A stretch of 64,000 bases of DNA from Heterodera schachtii (lineage: Eukaryota > Nematoda > Chromadorea > Rhabditida > Heteroderidae), in contig SIJG01000008.1 in assembly GCA_023374025.1 (NCBI GenBank), forward strand, positions 1,914,215-1,978,214, written 5' to 3'. Made by a program: the position numbers and the translations under genes. The notes under the pieces were generated by a model. That model ran no database searches and was not told the origin of the DNA. It saw nothing but the letters and a program-made list of their open reading frames with translations. Positions 1-17,620 of this stretch are shown here, piece by piece (positions within the stretch are counted from its first letter, which is position 1; each line of letters opens with the position of its first letter).

Positions 1-960
1 TTTGTTTTTCCAAAATTCCGGGATTTACAAAAATGGTTTCTGTGCTCCATTTCATAATTATTAGGGTGAGAATTTTTATTTAATTAAATATTTTTTCTGC
101 AACTTTGTTTTTATTGGAATATACAAACTTATTCATTTTTAGCCGAAAATGTTTAAAAAAATATTTTGAGCTTTCATAAATAAATTATTTACGAAAATAT
201 TTTAACTTTTTTAAATATTTATTTAAATATTTCGGATTTTTTTGTATTTGAGCAGGCTAGGGCGCTACAATTTCACACATCGTTTGACAATTCAAATACA
301 ATACAATAATAGCATTTGTTCACTTTTCTGTTAAATTCCTTAATTTGGAAGGCTATTCCACGCACTTAACGACATGGCACGTCTCCACAACCTCCGGAAA
401 TATGCCTTCATAACTTCAAAAAAATTTCGTTAAAAAATGAATGAAAATTTTTTAAATTCGTATATTAATCTCTTAAACTTTTCAAACATAATCATTTATG
501 GAGAAATTAATAATAAAAGAAGAAAACAGACAAATGCCATAATTTTCTAAGAAAAAAAAAAATATTTTTGGTCAAAGTTTGCTAATTGTACTAAATTGTT
601 TCCGGTTTGAAGCTACACACGAATAATTTGCCAATTTATTTGTAAGAGAGGCTCAAACTTTGAATTGACGACGACTATTAAAATTGTTCTGCCGCAGAGA
701 GTGGCCAACTGAAGAATTTTATTTTTGAATTTCTTCGGAATTTTAGCAAAATGAAAAGATTACTTTTTAGGGCAAAGATGCTTTTACATAGCAATTTCAT
801 AAAATAGGTAAACCAATTTAAAACATTCTGAACAAAAAGGTTCTTTTCCGCTTTCATTGCTAATTTTAAAAATTTCAGAGGAATGTAAGCGGAAAAGAAC
901 CTTTTGTTCTTTCTCGGACCTCGAATTTTAATTATTTATTTTAATTACCCCTGGATTAGT
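1..960. other. AT-rich noncoding stretch
   Basis: Very AT-rich DNA with no open frame of coding character on either strand. The only structure seen is the hairpin listed separately near its right end. No exon of a neighbouring gene could be recognised. Confidence 0.6.
830..909. repeat. Hairpin-forming inverted repeat
   Basis: Arms at about 830-858 and 881-909 are reverse complements, with core GGTTCTTTTCCGCTT on the left and AAGCGGAAAAGAACC on the right, separated by about 22 bases. One base is missing from the A-run and one is mismatched near the loop. It could be a small terminal-inverted-repeat remnant or a transcribed hairpin. No flanking duplication was identified. Confidence 0.7.
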
Positions 961-2304
961 TTTACTTATCCGTTTAATCCCCCCCCCCTCTGATTTCTGC
1001 TGCTCCTCTGTTAAACATTGCTATGTATTTTTTTTTGCCACGGGCACTCCCCTCCAGCAGTTTTCTCCTCCCCCCCCCCCCCCGCGGCTTCGTGCCAGCC
1101 CCGACCGGTCACTCGCAATGGCCGTCCCATTGCCTTGCCCCTCCCGCCCTTCTGCTGCTCACAGCTTACTGTTGTTGTGTCCCAAGTCGGCTGGCACCAG
1201 CGGGGGGGGGGGGGGAGAGGCGGGGGCTTTGGCCATCCGTCGGCGGTTTCCCCCCCCCCCCCCCCGCCCTCCCATCTTTATAAATGTGTGTTGCTTTCTT
1301 CTTTTTCTTCCTCCCTTTCGTCGGTACGACCCCTCCCTCCTCCCCTCCCCCTGTTGACTAAACACAACGTAAAAAAAGAGCGAAAAGAGAGGGAAAATGG
1401 AAAGTCCGTCGTTGGTCGTCGCTCGGTTGGTGCCAGCCGGTGCTGACCAATGGTCAGTCGGGCGTCGAAGGGATGGACGAGGAGCGCCGGGGGGGGGGGG
1501 GGAGGGGAGAGGACCAAGCCCAGGGATTGGAAGTGAGGAAAAGGGGCGGGGGAGGGGGGGGGGGGGGGGACAACACAACGACGACAAACAGAAGAGGATG
1601 AAGATGGACAGGGGGGGGGAAGAGAAGGGGGAGGGAAAGGGGGGGGGAGGGGAGAAGGGGAGGGGTCGTCTGTGTTTTTCCCGCCCATCCGTCAGCAAAA
1701 GAAAGGATGATGACAAAATTGAGAGAATGGCCGGCGGGGTGAGTGAGGTCCCCCCGCCCCCCGCTCCATCGGTCGCTTTCACCTCACTCGCCCCCCCCCC
1801 CCCCCCCCCCCTTTTCACCACTCGTCGCACCAATTCCCCTTCCATAGGGAGGGGACCCGCGCCCAAATGTCTCCTCTTTGAACTTCAAAAAATGCCCCCC
1901 CCCCCCCCCCCGCTTCGGCTGGCAGCAAATAAAACGCCCAAAATTCAAAGGACAATAAAACTAAACAATAATAAATAATTAAATAAATAAAAGATGTATT
2001 TTATTAAGGTATAAAATCAACAAAGCAACAGTAAAATGTATCATTAGTTTTCAAATTATATTAATTCAAAAATAAATTCAGAATATTTTATTTTATTTTT
2101 ACTTGGTTTGCCAATTTGTCTTTTCCTTTTTTTAGATCATTTTTGTCTCTTACTTTGGTTACTTTCCCCCCTTTTCTCTGCTTTAGCTGTGGAAGCCGTT
2201 GTTCTCGCCTTCCTTTAATCTCTGTAGAAAATGACCATCCCAATGTCCCAATGTCGTTCTATTTTGCGCTCTCTCGCTGTCTTCTCCATTCTCTCTCTCT
2301 CACC

Positions 2305-2365
<61 letters not shown>

Positions 2366-5040
2366 CCTCTCCCTCTCTCTCTCGCTCTAACTTTCTTTTA
2401 TTCCTTTCCTCTCATTATCATATTTATCAATCACCTTAAAAATGAGTGGTCTCAGAAGAAAAAGAAATACAAAAAGACCTGTGCTGAACTGTTGAGCTGC
2501 TGCTGATTTTGTTAATGAAAGGGCATTTTTGGACTTCTGACGATGAGAGGGAGGAAAATAGAGAGAGGGGAAAAGAAAGAAAGGAATAAAGGGAGAACAG
2601 AGAGGGAGGGGAAAGAGACAAGGAAAGGGAGGGAGAAAGAGAAGAGGACAAGTAAGAGAGAGAGAGCGGAAGAGAAAGAGAGAGAGAGAGAGAGGGCAAG
2701 GTGGAGGAAGGTAAAAAGAGATGGAGGAGGAAGAGAATCAAAGAGATAGAGAGAACGTAAGAGAGTAGAGATGGCAAGAGAGGGTAACCGAGGGGGGGGG
2801 GGGGGGGGTCGGCTGGCACGAAGAGTCGCCAGCAGCGGACGAGCTGTCAGTCAAACAGTCAGTCTTTTGAACGGTGAAGGGGAATTGGTCGAGGGAGGGG
2901 GCGGAGGGACAAAAAGAGACAATGCGCAAAATTTATGGAAATTTTAAATGAATTTAAATTAAATATAATTTTAAAAATAAAAGTGTTTGTTCAATCGGAA
3001 GCCCATTCTTTGCCATCAAAAGAATAAATGCGTCCAATTCATTCTGCCGATGCTTTTGTTTCTTTCTTTGCCATTTTTAAATTAATTTCTTTTGGTATTC
3101 CGTTCTCTCTCTCTTTTCTCTCCTTTCTCTCTCTTCTCCCCTCTCTCCCCCCCCCTCTCTATCTCTCTTCCCTCCCCCTCATCTCTCTCCCACTCTCTCT
3201 CTCTCTCTCACTCTCTTATCCTCTTCGTCTTGCCCCTCTTCTTTTCTCATCCCCTCCTCCTCCCTTCCCAAGAGCATTCATCCATCGTTTGTTCGTTGTG
3301 CGAATGATTGTTCCCCGCAAATCGCTCGCGCGTTTCTCATTTTTTGCGTCCATTTGTGTGGATGAAGAAGCTGTGTGACCCCTGAGGGGAGAAAAAAGAA
3401 AACAAACAAAGCATTTGAGAGGGCGGGGGGGGGGGGGGGAAGAAAGGAGAGGAGTGACCATTCCCTCCCCCCTTCCCCCCCCCCCCCCCCCTCTGTCCCT
3501 TGCCCATTCATCCGCCGAAGATCCTCCCCACCCACCCAACCTCAGCCCACAGATCGCCCCCCCCCCTCTCCCATTCCAAATCCCTCTTGATCATCCGCTT
3601 CTTCTTTTCCCCTTTCCCTTTACCCCCCCCCCCCCCGCCCTCCTCCAAAATCCTGCCAAAACATGTTTTTGTTCCACCGCCTTTTCTTCCCAATCATCCC
3701 ATCACATATTCATCGTCAGCAATGGACACGGACGATTATGCGATGACTTTTGCACTTTTCTTCCCCCCCCCCCCCAAACTTTTCCCCGGCGCGGCCAGGG
3801 ACCGACCGACCGACCGACTGAGCTCATCAGCAGCAAAAGGAAGGAAAGTGAGGGGTTGCGAGGTCGGCGGACGGGGAGACGAAAAAGGGGGGGGGGGAGA
3901 GCCTCGAAGCCGACGCCTCATCCCTTTCAACTCCAAAAAGAACAAAACAACACAACGAAAACATTGAGGGGAGGAGGGAGGGGGGGGGGGGGGGGGTAGG
4001 GACGCCCCGGGAGGGGGGAGACCAAGAAAGGCCATCATCGGCTGTCACTGTCCGTCCGTCCGGCGGTCGGCTGTCACCAGTCGGCCACGCCCATCCCCGG
4101 GGGACACCGCCGCCGCCTTTGCTTTGACTGACTGTCCTCTGCTGACAGCGAGCGGAAAAAGAACGGCTGTGACCGCCGGTGGACATTTCGCCGGCGGGGG
4201 ACACTCAAAAAGTCAAAGGGACAAATCGCGCAAAAAAAGAAAATGCCAAAATAAATGAGAAATGCTTTAACAGTTATGCTTTACCTTTTGATTTTCTTTC
4301 ATTCCTCCCACATGCGCTCCCCTCCCCTTTACTCCCTCCCGCTTCCCGCCCCCCTCCTTCCCTTACAGCTTCTTCTTTAACTCTCTCTCCCCTCTCTCCT
4401 CCATTACCTCTCCTCCCCCCTCCCCTCTCTCCATCCCCCTTTATTACCCTCCCTCCCCTCTCTCTCCCTCCCCTTCCCTTCTCTCCTCCCCTCTCGCCCC
4501 TCTCTCCATCCCCCATTACCTTCCCTCCCCTCTCTCCCTCCCCTTCCCTTCTCTCTTCCCCCCTCCCCTCTCGCCCCTCTCTCCCCTCTCTCCATCCGCC
4601 CATTACTCTCCCTCCCCTCTCTCCCTCCCTTCCCTTCTCTCTTCCCCCCTCCCCTCTCGCCCCTCTCTCCCCTCTCTCCATCCGCCCATTACTCTCCCTC
4701 CCCTCTCTCCCTCCCCTTCCCTTCTCTCTTCCCCCCTCCCCTCTCTCTCTCCCCCTTTCTTGGCCCCGCCCACTTCCCATAATTTCCTTCCGTTCTTTGC
4801 TCCTTTCTCGGAATTGTTTTTATCCCCCCCCCCCCTCTCACTTTTGCACTTTTATTAAGCAACTTAAAAGATGAGTTGTGCCTTCATCATCAAATGCTTG
4901 TGTCCCTTTGCATTTAAAAATTAAAAAAATATTTTCCGTTCGTTGGTTTTTTAATAATTTTATTTTCCAATTTCAATTTCAATAATTTTCCCTCTAAAAT
5001 AATTTTCAGTCGCTTATTTCGCTGGCGGCGCTTTCCCTCT
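960..5040. repeat. Purine/pyrimidine low-complexity region
   Basis: A 4-kb stretch dominated by poly(C)/poly(G) runs of 8-18 bases, (TC)n/(GA)n microsatellites (pure TC at about 2293-2361, GA-rich at 2540-2760) and strand-asymmetric C/T or G/A blocks. Long open frames exist in several phases on both strands, but they encode only Pro/Ser/Leu/Arg/Gly-rich strings and result from low complexity. No gene is supported. The start of the zinc-finger gene follows at about 5047. Confidence 0.7.
4385..4760. repeat. Pyrimidine-rich tandem repeat, about 85 bp period
   Basis: An imperfect tandem array. The landmark CTCCATCCGCCCATTACT recurs at about 4592 and 4677, with diverged copies (CTCCATCCCCCATTACC) near 4505 and 4430, so the period is roughly 75-86 bp over about four units. 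Each unit is almost pure C/T on this strand. Confidence 0.7.
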
Positions 5041-5046
5041 CGTCGG

Positions 5047-9858
<4,812 letters not shown>

Positions 9859-10982
9859 AAGGAGGAGGAAAAGCAGCGAAATTAAGCCAACCAAATAACT
9901 AATTATGTTGTTTGTTTCATCAAAGGCTCCGCTGCCCTTTCTTTGCCCCCATTTTGCCAAATGTTTGTGGGTCAGAATGCCAAAAATGAAAATGCGCGAG
10001 CGAAGAGCTCATTCACTGGAGTGGAGAGGCTCTCTGACCTTTTTTGTCCTTTTGAATGGAAAAGCCTTCTCATACATATATATCTATCATATTTATTTTT
10101 TTATTATTTAATTTATTATTTTAATTTATTTCTGATGCGTACCGTATTCATTTCCACAGTGTTACCGTACCTTTCTATCGCGTCTTTGTCATTTCCACCG
10201 TAATTAATTTCTGCGTGTTTCGTTGTCTGTCTAGTCAGAGTTCACAAAAAACCAACCACCCAATTGACAATAATGCAACCGACCATTTAACTTTTAATTG
10301 AGTGAATATTGTTTTGTTTTTTCAAAATTTGTTCTCCAAACCCTTCCTCCCTCTTTCTCAGCGCTCTCTCCGTGTACCGTGCTCTCTCACGCACCCTTTT
10401 TCTATTGCTCTGTCTTTCATTTTCCCACTATTTCCCCCCCCTCCCATTTTTCAATTGATCTGTTTTTTTTTCTTTGTTCTTTCAGCTTTTTTTGTTCTCA
10501 ATGTTGTTTTTTTTTGTCCTTTTCGTTTTTCAATGCGCAGATGAAAAAGAGAGAATCAGAATGATCAGTGATCGATGAATGAAATGACCATCAAATTGTT
10601 TTTATCGTTAATTTATTAAAAAAATAAGTGCTTAAACTATGCAAATAAATGTGAATTTGGCACTGTTTCATCACAATTCTCAAGGCAAAAGAAGACAGAG
10701 TTGCCACCCGTTCTGTGGTTTTGCTTCTGGCTGATCAATTATTCTGCTTCTATCATCCCTCTGTTTCTGATCAGTCCTTCTTCCATTTTTGCTTTTAATC
10801 ATTAGCTGATAGTGATCAGTCATTCTCATTCTGCTGCTCTCTTCACGACTCTGCTCTGACGCAATTTTCTGCTTCTGATCACTTTTTTTTCTTCCGTTCT
10901 CCGTTTCTGATCAGCTGTTTTTGATCAGCCTTTCTTCAAACCAATTATTTCCTCTAATCAGTTGCCTTCTGTCGTCTCTGAA
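9859..10982. other. Intergenic, T-rich with TGATCA cluster
   Basis: Lies between the zinc-finger stop and the stop of the convergent MOLO1-like gene. It contains T-rich DNA, an AATAAA-like motif near 10645, and a dense set of GATCAG/CTGATC words at about 10730-10930. No coding exon recognised. Confidence 0.5.
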
Positions 10983-12988
10983 TCAGATTTTCTGCTGTTG
11001 TGCCGTTCCCCCGTCCGTCCTCGTCCGCTGGTGCCTTCGGCTGAACTGTCTGAACATCATCGACCCTTTCATCTGATGCCCTCCCCCTCCTCCGCCGCCT
11101 CTTTCCGCGCCTCCCCTTTCCCTTTCTCCCGCTGCGTTCGTCGCAAATGTCACTGAGTGACCCGTGGCGGCCTTCTGTACTCCTCCAACTTCTTGTGCCC
11201 GTCGGATCGTTTCGCTGCTCCTCGCCAATCCGTTGGCCATTCGATGGGCGGCGCCTTTCTTCTGACAAAGGCATTAATTACCCGTGAGGGATTTCATTAT
11301 AAACAATTAGTTGTAATTACTTGATGAGAGGCCGAAATTCGCCGACCGACCCAATGGGCGAGCAGAACGGCGACCAATGCCAACGAGAGCAAAGCCAAGC
11401 TGCACAGAATGGCCCACAGCGGAATCTGCTCGGTCCTGGGGTTGACCGAGAACGGGTCGAACTGTGGCGGGAGTCGAGCCGAAGCGGCGGTCGGAAAGGG
11501 CGAAACCGTCGCGGACGGACGGACCGGCGAAGTCTGCCCGATCAGTTGAATAGCACGAACCAACTGATCTGAGAAGGAACTCCGACAGGGTTAAGCGGTG
11601 CCAAAACCAACCCGAAAGCACTTCAAAGGCACTCTTTTCGGCACTGTCCACCCGTACCAACTGCGAATGGTGTGCCAAATGGGCCAAATTTCGTCTAAAC
11701 ACCAAAAAGAGAAATGACGATGAATAGCTGGCCAAGTGCTTCCCAAATCACCTGAACAGTCGGGCGACGAAAGGCATTGGCACAGTGCCACCGGACCATC
11801 CCAAAATGAAAAGGACAAGCTAAAAGGAAAAGCGAGGAGTAAGGGGAACAGCAGAAAAAGCCCAAATGACCAAGTCAGGGTCGCACCGCTCCCGCGCATT
11901 TGCACTGTTCAGCAGCCGTTTCAAAGTGCCGCGCACGAACAGAGCAGTAGCAGAGGAAAAGCCATGGGAAAGAGCTGAAAGGAGCAACTGATGAGAGAGA
12001 ATGACAGTTTTTTGGACTGATCATTTAGAATAAATTGGCACTGTGTTTTTTTTTGAATTGATCATTAACATTATTTTTGGACTGATCAATTCATTTTTTA
12101 TTGTGTTTTTTTGCCTGGTTTTTTTAATTAAATTGGCATTTTAGCATTGTTTTATTTGTTTTTCTCGGCACTTCTTGTTAGTCATCTCTCAAGTTTTTTG
12201 CATTGTTTACCTTCTCTGTTGTGCCTCTGTTTTGCCATTGTTTCTTCATTGGCCTTTCTTTTTTGCCGTTTTTTGTCGCCCGTTAATTTGGCACATTTTT
12301 TTATACTTTAAATAAGGGAGTTTTAAATTTAATGCTTCTCTCACCGTTCGTTAATTAGGTCTAATCGCCACCTGTTAATGCTGGCTCGGGGAGTGATCAG
12401 AACGACAATTCGAATTTGGTGCAACTTTTTGTCTTTCCACGCCGAATGGACAAAACATTTTCGAAGAGAAGGCGACGAACCATCGCAAAAACAACCAGTC
12501 AAATTAAGCGGATGGACTGACTGATTGGGCGAAAAGGAAGCCGACACGCCGAGGAGGCGGCGATCTGACGGAAATATTTCCAAAATGATTAATTTGCCAT
12601 AATTAAAGTAATCACCAATCAATTCGGCTTCAGTGCGTGACAGAATGCCAGCTGGGTCACAAATGTACGGGATTTGGTGGTAGTGAAATTGGCAGAAGGG
12701 GGAGAGAGAGGCGGAGGAAGACGGACTCGGCAAATGGCACGGATCCGACAAGGGATTGAGGTGACCAAACGGAGGAAGAAATTGAGTGGAAGAGGGACAA
12801 TAAAAATTGAAGAGAATAAGGAGGAGGGGGAGGAGAGAGGGAGGGAAAGGGAAAATGCCGAGGAATGGGAGGAGGACGAAGCAATGCCGGAAGAGAAGAA
12901 GCATTGGAAGAATGAGCTGAAAGGGGACAATGGATGATAAAGATGGTGGAGGGGAACAGAAAATGAGAAAGCACAAAACGAATGGCAT
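10983..12988 (-). CDS. MOLO1-domain-like single-pass membrane protein
   Basis: Exons on the minus strand: 12988-12616, 12564-12372, 11974-11871, 11819-11752, 11694-11612, 11568-11321, 11261-10983. The N-terminus is strongly hydrophobic (signal-peptide-like). Next come ICDPAGILSRTEAELI, then a Cys-containing segment ending in the strand IVVLIT, then ERCDPDLLVLFILGW and a helical stretch ending DQLVRAIQLIGQ. This order matches the MOLO1 (modulator of levamisole receptor) domain as I know it. One membrane helix (PLWAILCSLALLSLALVAVL) follows, then a basic cytoplasmic tail of about 100 residues with a Gly run. Junctions from exon 3 onward keep frame; exon 2 to exon 3 does not, so a small exon is probably missing at 11975-12371. 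C. elegans MOLO-1 is an auxiliary protein of levamisole-type acetylcholine receptors. Family assignment comes from motif memory, and the start codon is uncertain. Confidence 0.65.
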
Positions 12989-15900
12989 TATTTTGGAGGA
13001 GGGGGAAGGGTAATTGGAGAGGAAAACTTTGGCAATTGAATGAGTGAATTCTGTCGAGGCAATTATATGCATTTTGAAGAATAATTAAATTAATTGGTCC
13101 GTCGTGCGAGTGAACTCACGCAGAAGAGAAATGAATTATTTTTATTAAAATAAATTGGATTTTTCTTTTTTGAGTCTTTTTGAATTAATCGTAAAAATAA
13201 TAAAATTATTTTATTTTTTTAGCGTAATTTTCCACCATTTATAAAAGTTCACTTTTTTAAAACAAACGCTTCTAACAACAAACTGAAAAAGGAGAAGGGG
13301 AAGGGGGAGAGATTATGGGAAAATTTCTTTTTCTCTTAGTTTTGTCGTCTTTTCCCCTCAAAAATCCCCCGAGGGCAAAAAGTGAAGCGGGAAACGCCGG
13401 CGGGGGGGGGGGGGCAAAAAGCAAACGAACGAAATGGGCAAAATGTGCTGCTTCGGTGGCAAAAGAGTGAAATGGGAAAAGAAAATCGGAATTCGAATTG
13501 GAATTTATTCATTCATTCACTGCTTAATGAGTTGAAATGTTAGCCATTGAAAATGGGAATGATTAATAATTACAATTATTTATTTGTTTTTAAATTAATT
13601 TTATTTATTTACGAAACGAAAGAGAAATAAAATTGTTTATTAAATGGTAAATGATGCAAAAATGTTGGAAAAAAAACTTTTAAGGCAAAAATTATTCATG
13701 GAATAATTTGTAAATGCAAAGAAAGCATTTGGGAGGCTGATTTGGTTGGGCTTCGCTCCTTCCGTTCAAATATTTGACTAAATTTTTTGCCAAATTATGG
13801 GCAAAGCCAAAAAGTGCGGGGAAAGGCAAACGGCGAAAATGGAAAAATTGGCACAAAATGGGGGGGGGGGGGAAATGAATGGCAACGGACGAGGCGCAGC
13901 AGAGCATTTCTTGGAATATGAAATGGACTGACTGTGCCAAGAAAGCGGCTAATAACGGGGACGGTTTTGCGTTACACCAATTTGCGAGCTTCGCCCGATT
14001 TTTCCGTTTTTGGCCAAATTCCCATTCAAATAAATTCGCTGAAAAATTTTTCAAATTGGACAAAATTCACGCTTTTCCTTTTCCTTCTTCTCTGTGTCTC
14101 TTTATTTAAAAAAGCAAAAGTGCCAGTGTAATCACTTTTTGCCGTAGGCAAACTCTTTTGTGCTAAAAACAAAAGAAAAGTAACGAAAAGAGGAAATATT
14201 TACGAAAAAAAGGTGGGGGAGGGGGTAAAAGACAATTTAAACTGTGAAATTATAAATTATGCATAATTTGGGCACTTTTCGGTGTTGGGGCCACGCCGAA
14301 TTTAAAGAACGAATCGAGAAAAGATGAATGAAATTGGAAGGCATAAGAAATGAAAGTCACTCATTTGTAAGAGTTAATTTATGCAATGGGAACACTCACA
14401 ATCAGATGAAATTGAAAATAATGAGCAAATTTAATCGAATGAATACATTAATATACCAATGTTAAATTCAACATAAAATTGGAGGGATAATAACCGAAAA
14501 AGCATCTCGGAAATTTGAATTTCTTAAGCACTGATCGGAATTGATTTCAAAAAATTCCATCCAAATTGGCCATGAAAATTCGACGATTCCATGTAACACC
14601 TAAGGAAGCAGCTCCATTTCTGCTTGAAATTGAATGAGCATTCAATCAGCAGCAAATCGGCAGATCGGACATTTTCCATTCGACGAAATTCGATTTAAAA
14701 AAACAAACGAACGGAGAAAAAGCAAAAGAGACAGACAAAAAGTGATCAGCAGCAGTAAAAGGGACACACAAAAAACGGAGCATTTCCAAAGCCAAGTCAA
14801 TTCAATGGGGCAAATTTTGTCGCCCTCCGCCGATCGCTGACAAAAAAATTGTTTTAAATTCACAAAAAATTCACTAATTTTTCTTTTCATTTTTTTCCGT
14901 TCATCAGACTTTGTTCATTTTGTTTTGATTTTGAGCATGCCCACCCTTTTCCTTCTGTTTATGCTCCGATTGATAAGAAACAAATCGATGCAAATTAAGG
15001 GAATTAAAAGGCAATAAAAGTGAGTAATTGCGGGGCGAAAACGAAAAATGGAGCGACGCAAAAAAGGGGCGAAACATTCTCACCAAAAATATGACCCAAA
15101 AAAGTGGAAGGGATAATTCATTTAGAGATTTACACCCTTTTGATTAATCCGTATTATTAGGGAGTTATTAGGGAGAGCGAAGGGAATAAATTTTTTCAAT
15201 ATTTTGCTAAATATTTTGGCATGAATTACATACAGATGTTTGCTCAATTATGTGTATTTATATATACTATCTTATCTTTTTCAATATTTTGCAATTTCTA
15301 TCCATTAATTTGAACTTTCGAATTATTATTTTTTCTCTGATTAGAGATCGCCGACTGTTTCCCCAGCAGAGATTTCCACCAAAATAAATGTCTGATCACA
15401 AAATGAGTTAAAACTTCTGCTGAAAGGAACTTCTTCCATCACTCACTTTTCTCACTTTCATACACAACAAACAAAAGACAAAAGAGTGATTGAGTAACAC
15501 AAAGAAACGGACAAAAAAAGTGGGGAAATGAAAAAAGAATGAATGGGGGGGGGAAGTGAACGCATTTTTAGGGGGGGGGGGCGACGAGCATTCACATCCA
15601 TCCCATCCCATCCCATGCCCAGCAGAGCCCACCCCTTCCGCCGCCCTTCTCCGATCGATTCCTACAATTTCTTTTTTTGCCCCCCCCCCATTTAAAATCC
15701 CCCCTTTGGTGATTTTCAGTTACTCTAATAAATGTGGGGATTTACCAAACACTTGCGGCACAAAAATTTTGCGGAACAAGCTCAACATGTGGCCATTTGC
15801 TGTGTTCTTTTCCCTCCCAAAAGTCAGTCATTTTCTGCTCCATGGAATCCTTTGGATTTGGACGACCTTTGGCCATCCATTCGAATGCATTTTAAATTTT

Positions 15901-17597
15901 ATAAAAACCATTCAATTCGAATGTTTGCTCACTTTTGTTCACTTTCTTTCTTCTTCGTCTCCCAATTTGGCCTTCCATCGCCCAAATTTAACCATTTCAA
16001 AACTTGTGGGATTGGAAATTTCTTAAACAAAAAATTCGATTATTTTAATGCATTTAAATTTATTTCTCTTTTATTTGTTAAATTTAAATGTACAAATTTA
16101 ACAAATATTGTAATTTTTTTAAATGATAAATTTAATTAATTTGTCCACTTTTCATTGAATTTCCTAATTATATCAACCTTTCTTGACAGTAAATATTCAT
16201 TTATTTATCTGTCAACATTAAGAGATTCGTTTTGTACCCTTTTCGATTGCTTTGGAAGATAAGAAAATTCTTTCACAGGAAAACACTCGGTCCATCCAAT
16301 AAATGGCAAAATCTTAATAAATTTCTTAAATTGGATTTTTAGCTCGCTATTTTCTAATAAGTAGAACCTCAGAGGGTAATTAATTTTTGAAATGCCACCT
16401 CAGAAGAACTTAAAATTCACGAGGCTTGAAAACTTATACTTCTGCAAAATTCAAATCATTCTTCGAACTGAATAAAAAAAAATCAGCTTTTTAATTCCAT
16501 CTCTATTACCTAAATAATTGCTTATTTAATAATTAATTTATTTATTTCGAATGATTTATTTATTTCAAAATGTGTGTTTCTTTTGAATCACAATTTTCTT
16601 CTCTTCAATTCCCAATGCTTCTGACATTTGCGGATGAGTCACTAAATAACCTTTGTCCTTCCCTTTTTTAACGTTTATTTTCTCTTTTAAAATAATTATT
16701 TTTGTTTACAATTTATACTTAAAAATTTATTTAAATTTTAATTGTGTTTTTGAGCGTCATTTTATTTGTTTAATAAAATTAAATTTTAAATATGCTTTAT
16801 ATTTTACAATTTCGCTTTCATTTGTCAAATTTATATATTTAATATAATTAGCTATAGCATTGACTTGACTAATTACTGCTTCACATTTGCCAAAAATGTC
16901 AACGCGCGCTAGAAAAACGAAGGGTCAGTTTTTTTTTGGGGGGGGGGGGGAAAGAAAGGGGTAAAAAGAGAAAAAGAGTTAAAAATGGACAAATTAAAAA
17001 CATAAAAAAGCTTGCATTTTAATTTGAAGAATTATGTGTTTGTTTTAATTGAAAATTAAAATATGAATTAAATCTTTTTTAGGTTCCCTTTTTCACTGGG
17101 CTTTTGTAAATTTTGATGAACTCTTTCCTAATTGCCTTTCAAGTGCCTTTGCCCATTTCCTTCCTTTTGTTATCCGTTCGTTGCCCACGGCACCAAAAAT
17201 CGATTGACCCCTTTTCCCCCCTCCCCTTTTTCCTCCCATCCCTTTTCCTTTTACCTTTTCCCGACGAAATGTTTAAGCCATGGCTTTTCCTATTTTTTAT
17301 TAACTTTTTCCGTTCAACCGAAAACCAAATGTTACAATGAGAAAAGAAGGGAATTAAAATGAAGAAAGAAATGGCGGAGAAAGAGAAGAAAAGAGATCAA
17401 TGGGAGGGAAGGGAAGGGAATTAATTAATTGCATTTCTCTTCGTTTCGTTTCGCCCTTTTCAATTATTTTCTTCAAAAACAATAGTCCGTTTTAATCGTA
17501 CTTTTTCAATTTTCCTTTTTAATTAAATTAAAATCCCTCCCCTTTTTTTCCGTTTTTAATTTTCCCTTTTTAAACTTTTGCCAATTTTCCCCCTCAG
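12989..17597. other. Gene-poor intergenic region
   Basis: About 4.6 kb of AT-rich sequence with scattered poly(G) runs (13400, 13860, 15570, 16940). The open frames present (for example 15556-16026 + and 13692-14063 -) show no domain, splice pattern or codon bias I trust. The 5' exons or promoter of the E-Syt gene may lie in its right part, because a strong acceptor (CCCTCAG) sits just before 17598. Confidence 0.5.
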
Positions 17598-17620
17598 AAA
17601 GGCTTCCCCCCGAGTTGGAG

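Noticed and set aside
1397..1978. 193-codon open frame (+) in the left low-complexity region
   Set aside because: Arises from poly(G/C) and purine runs; the product is Gly/Arg/Pro strings.
11307..11735. Possible integrin alpha C-terminus, from a membrane helix with a short tail
   Set aside because: The KxGFFxR motif is missing, and splicing the upstream exons gives a better match to a MOLO1-type domain.
15556..16026. 156-codon open frame (+)
   Set aside because: No recognisable domain or splice context; lies in AT-rich DNA with poly(G) at its start.
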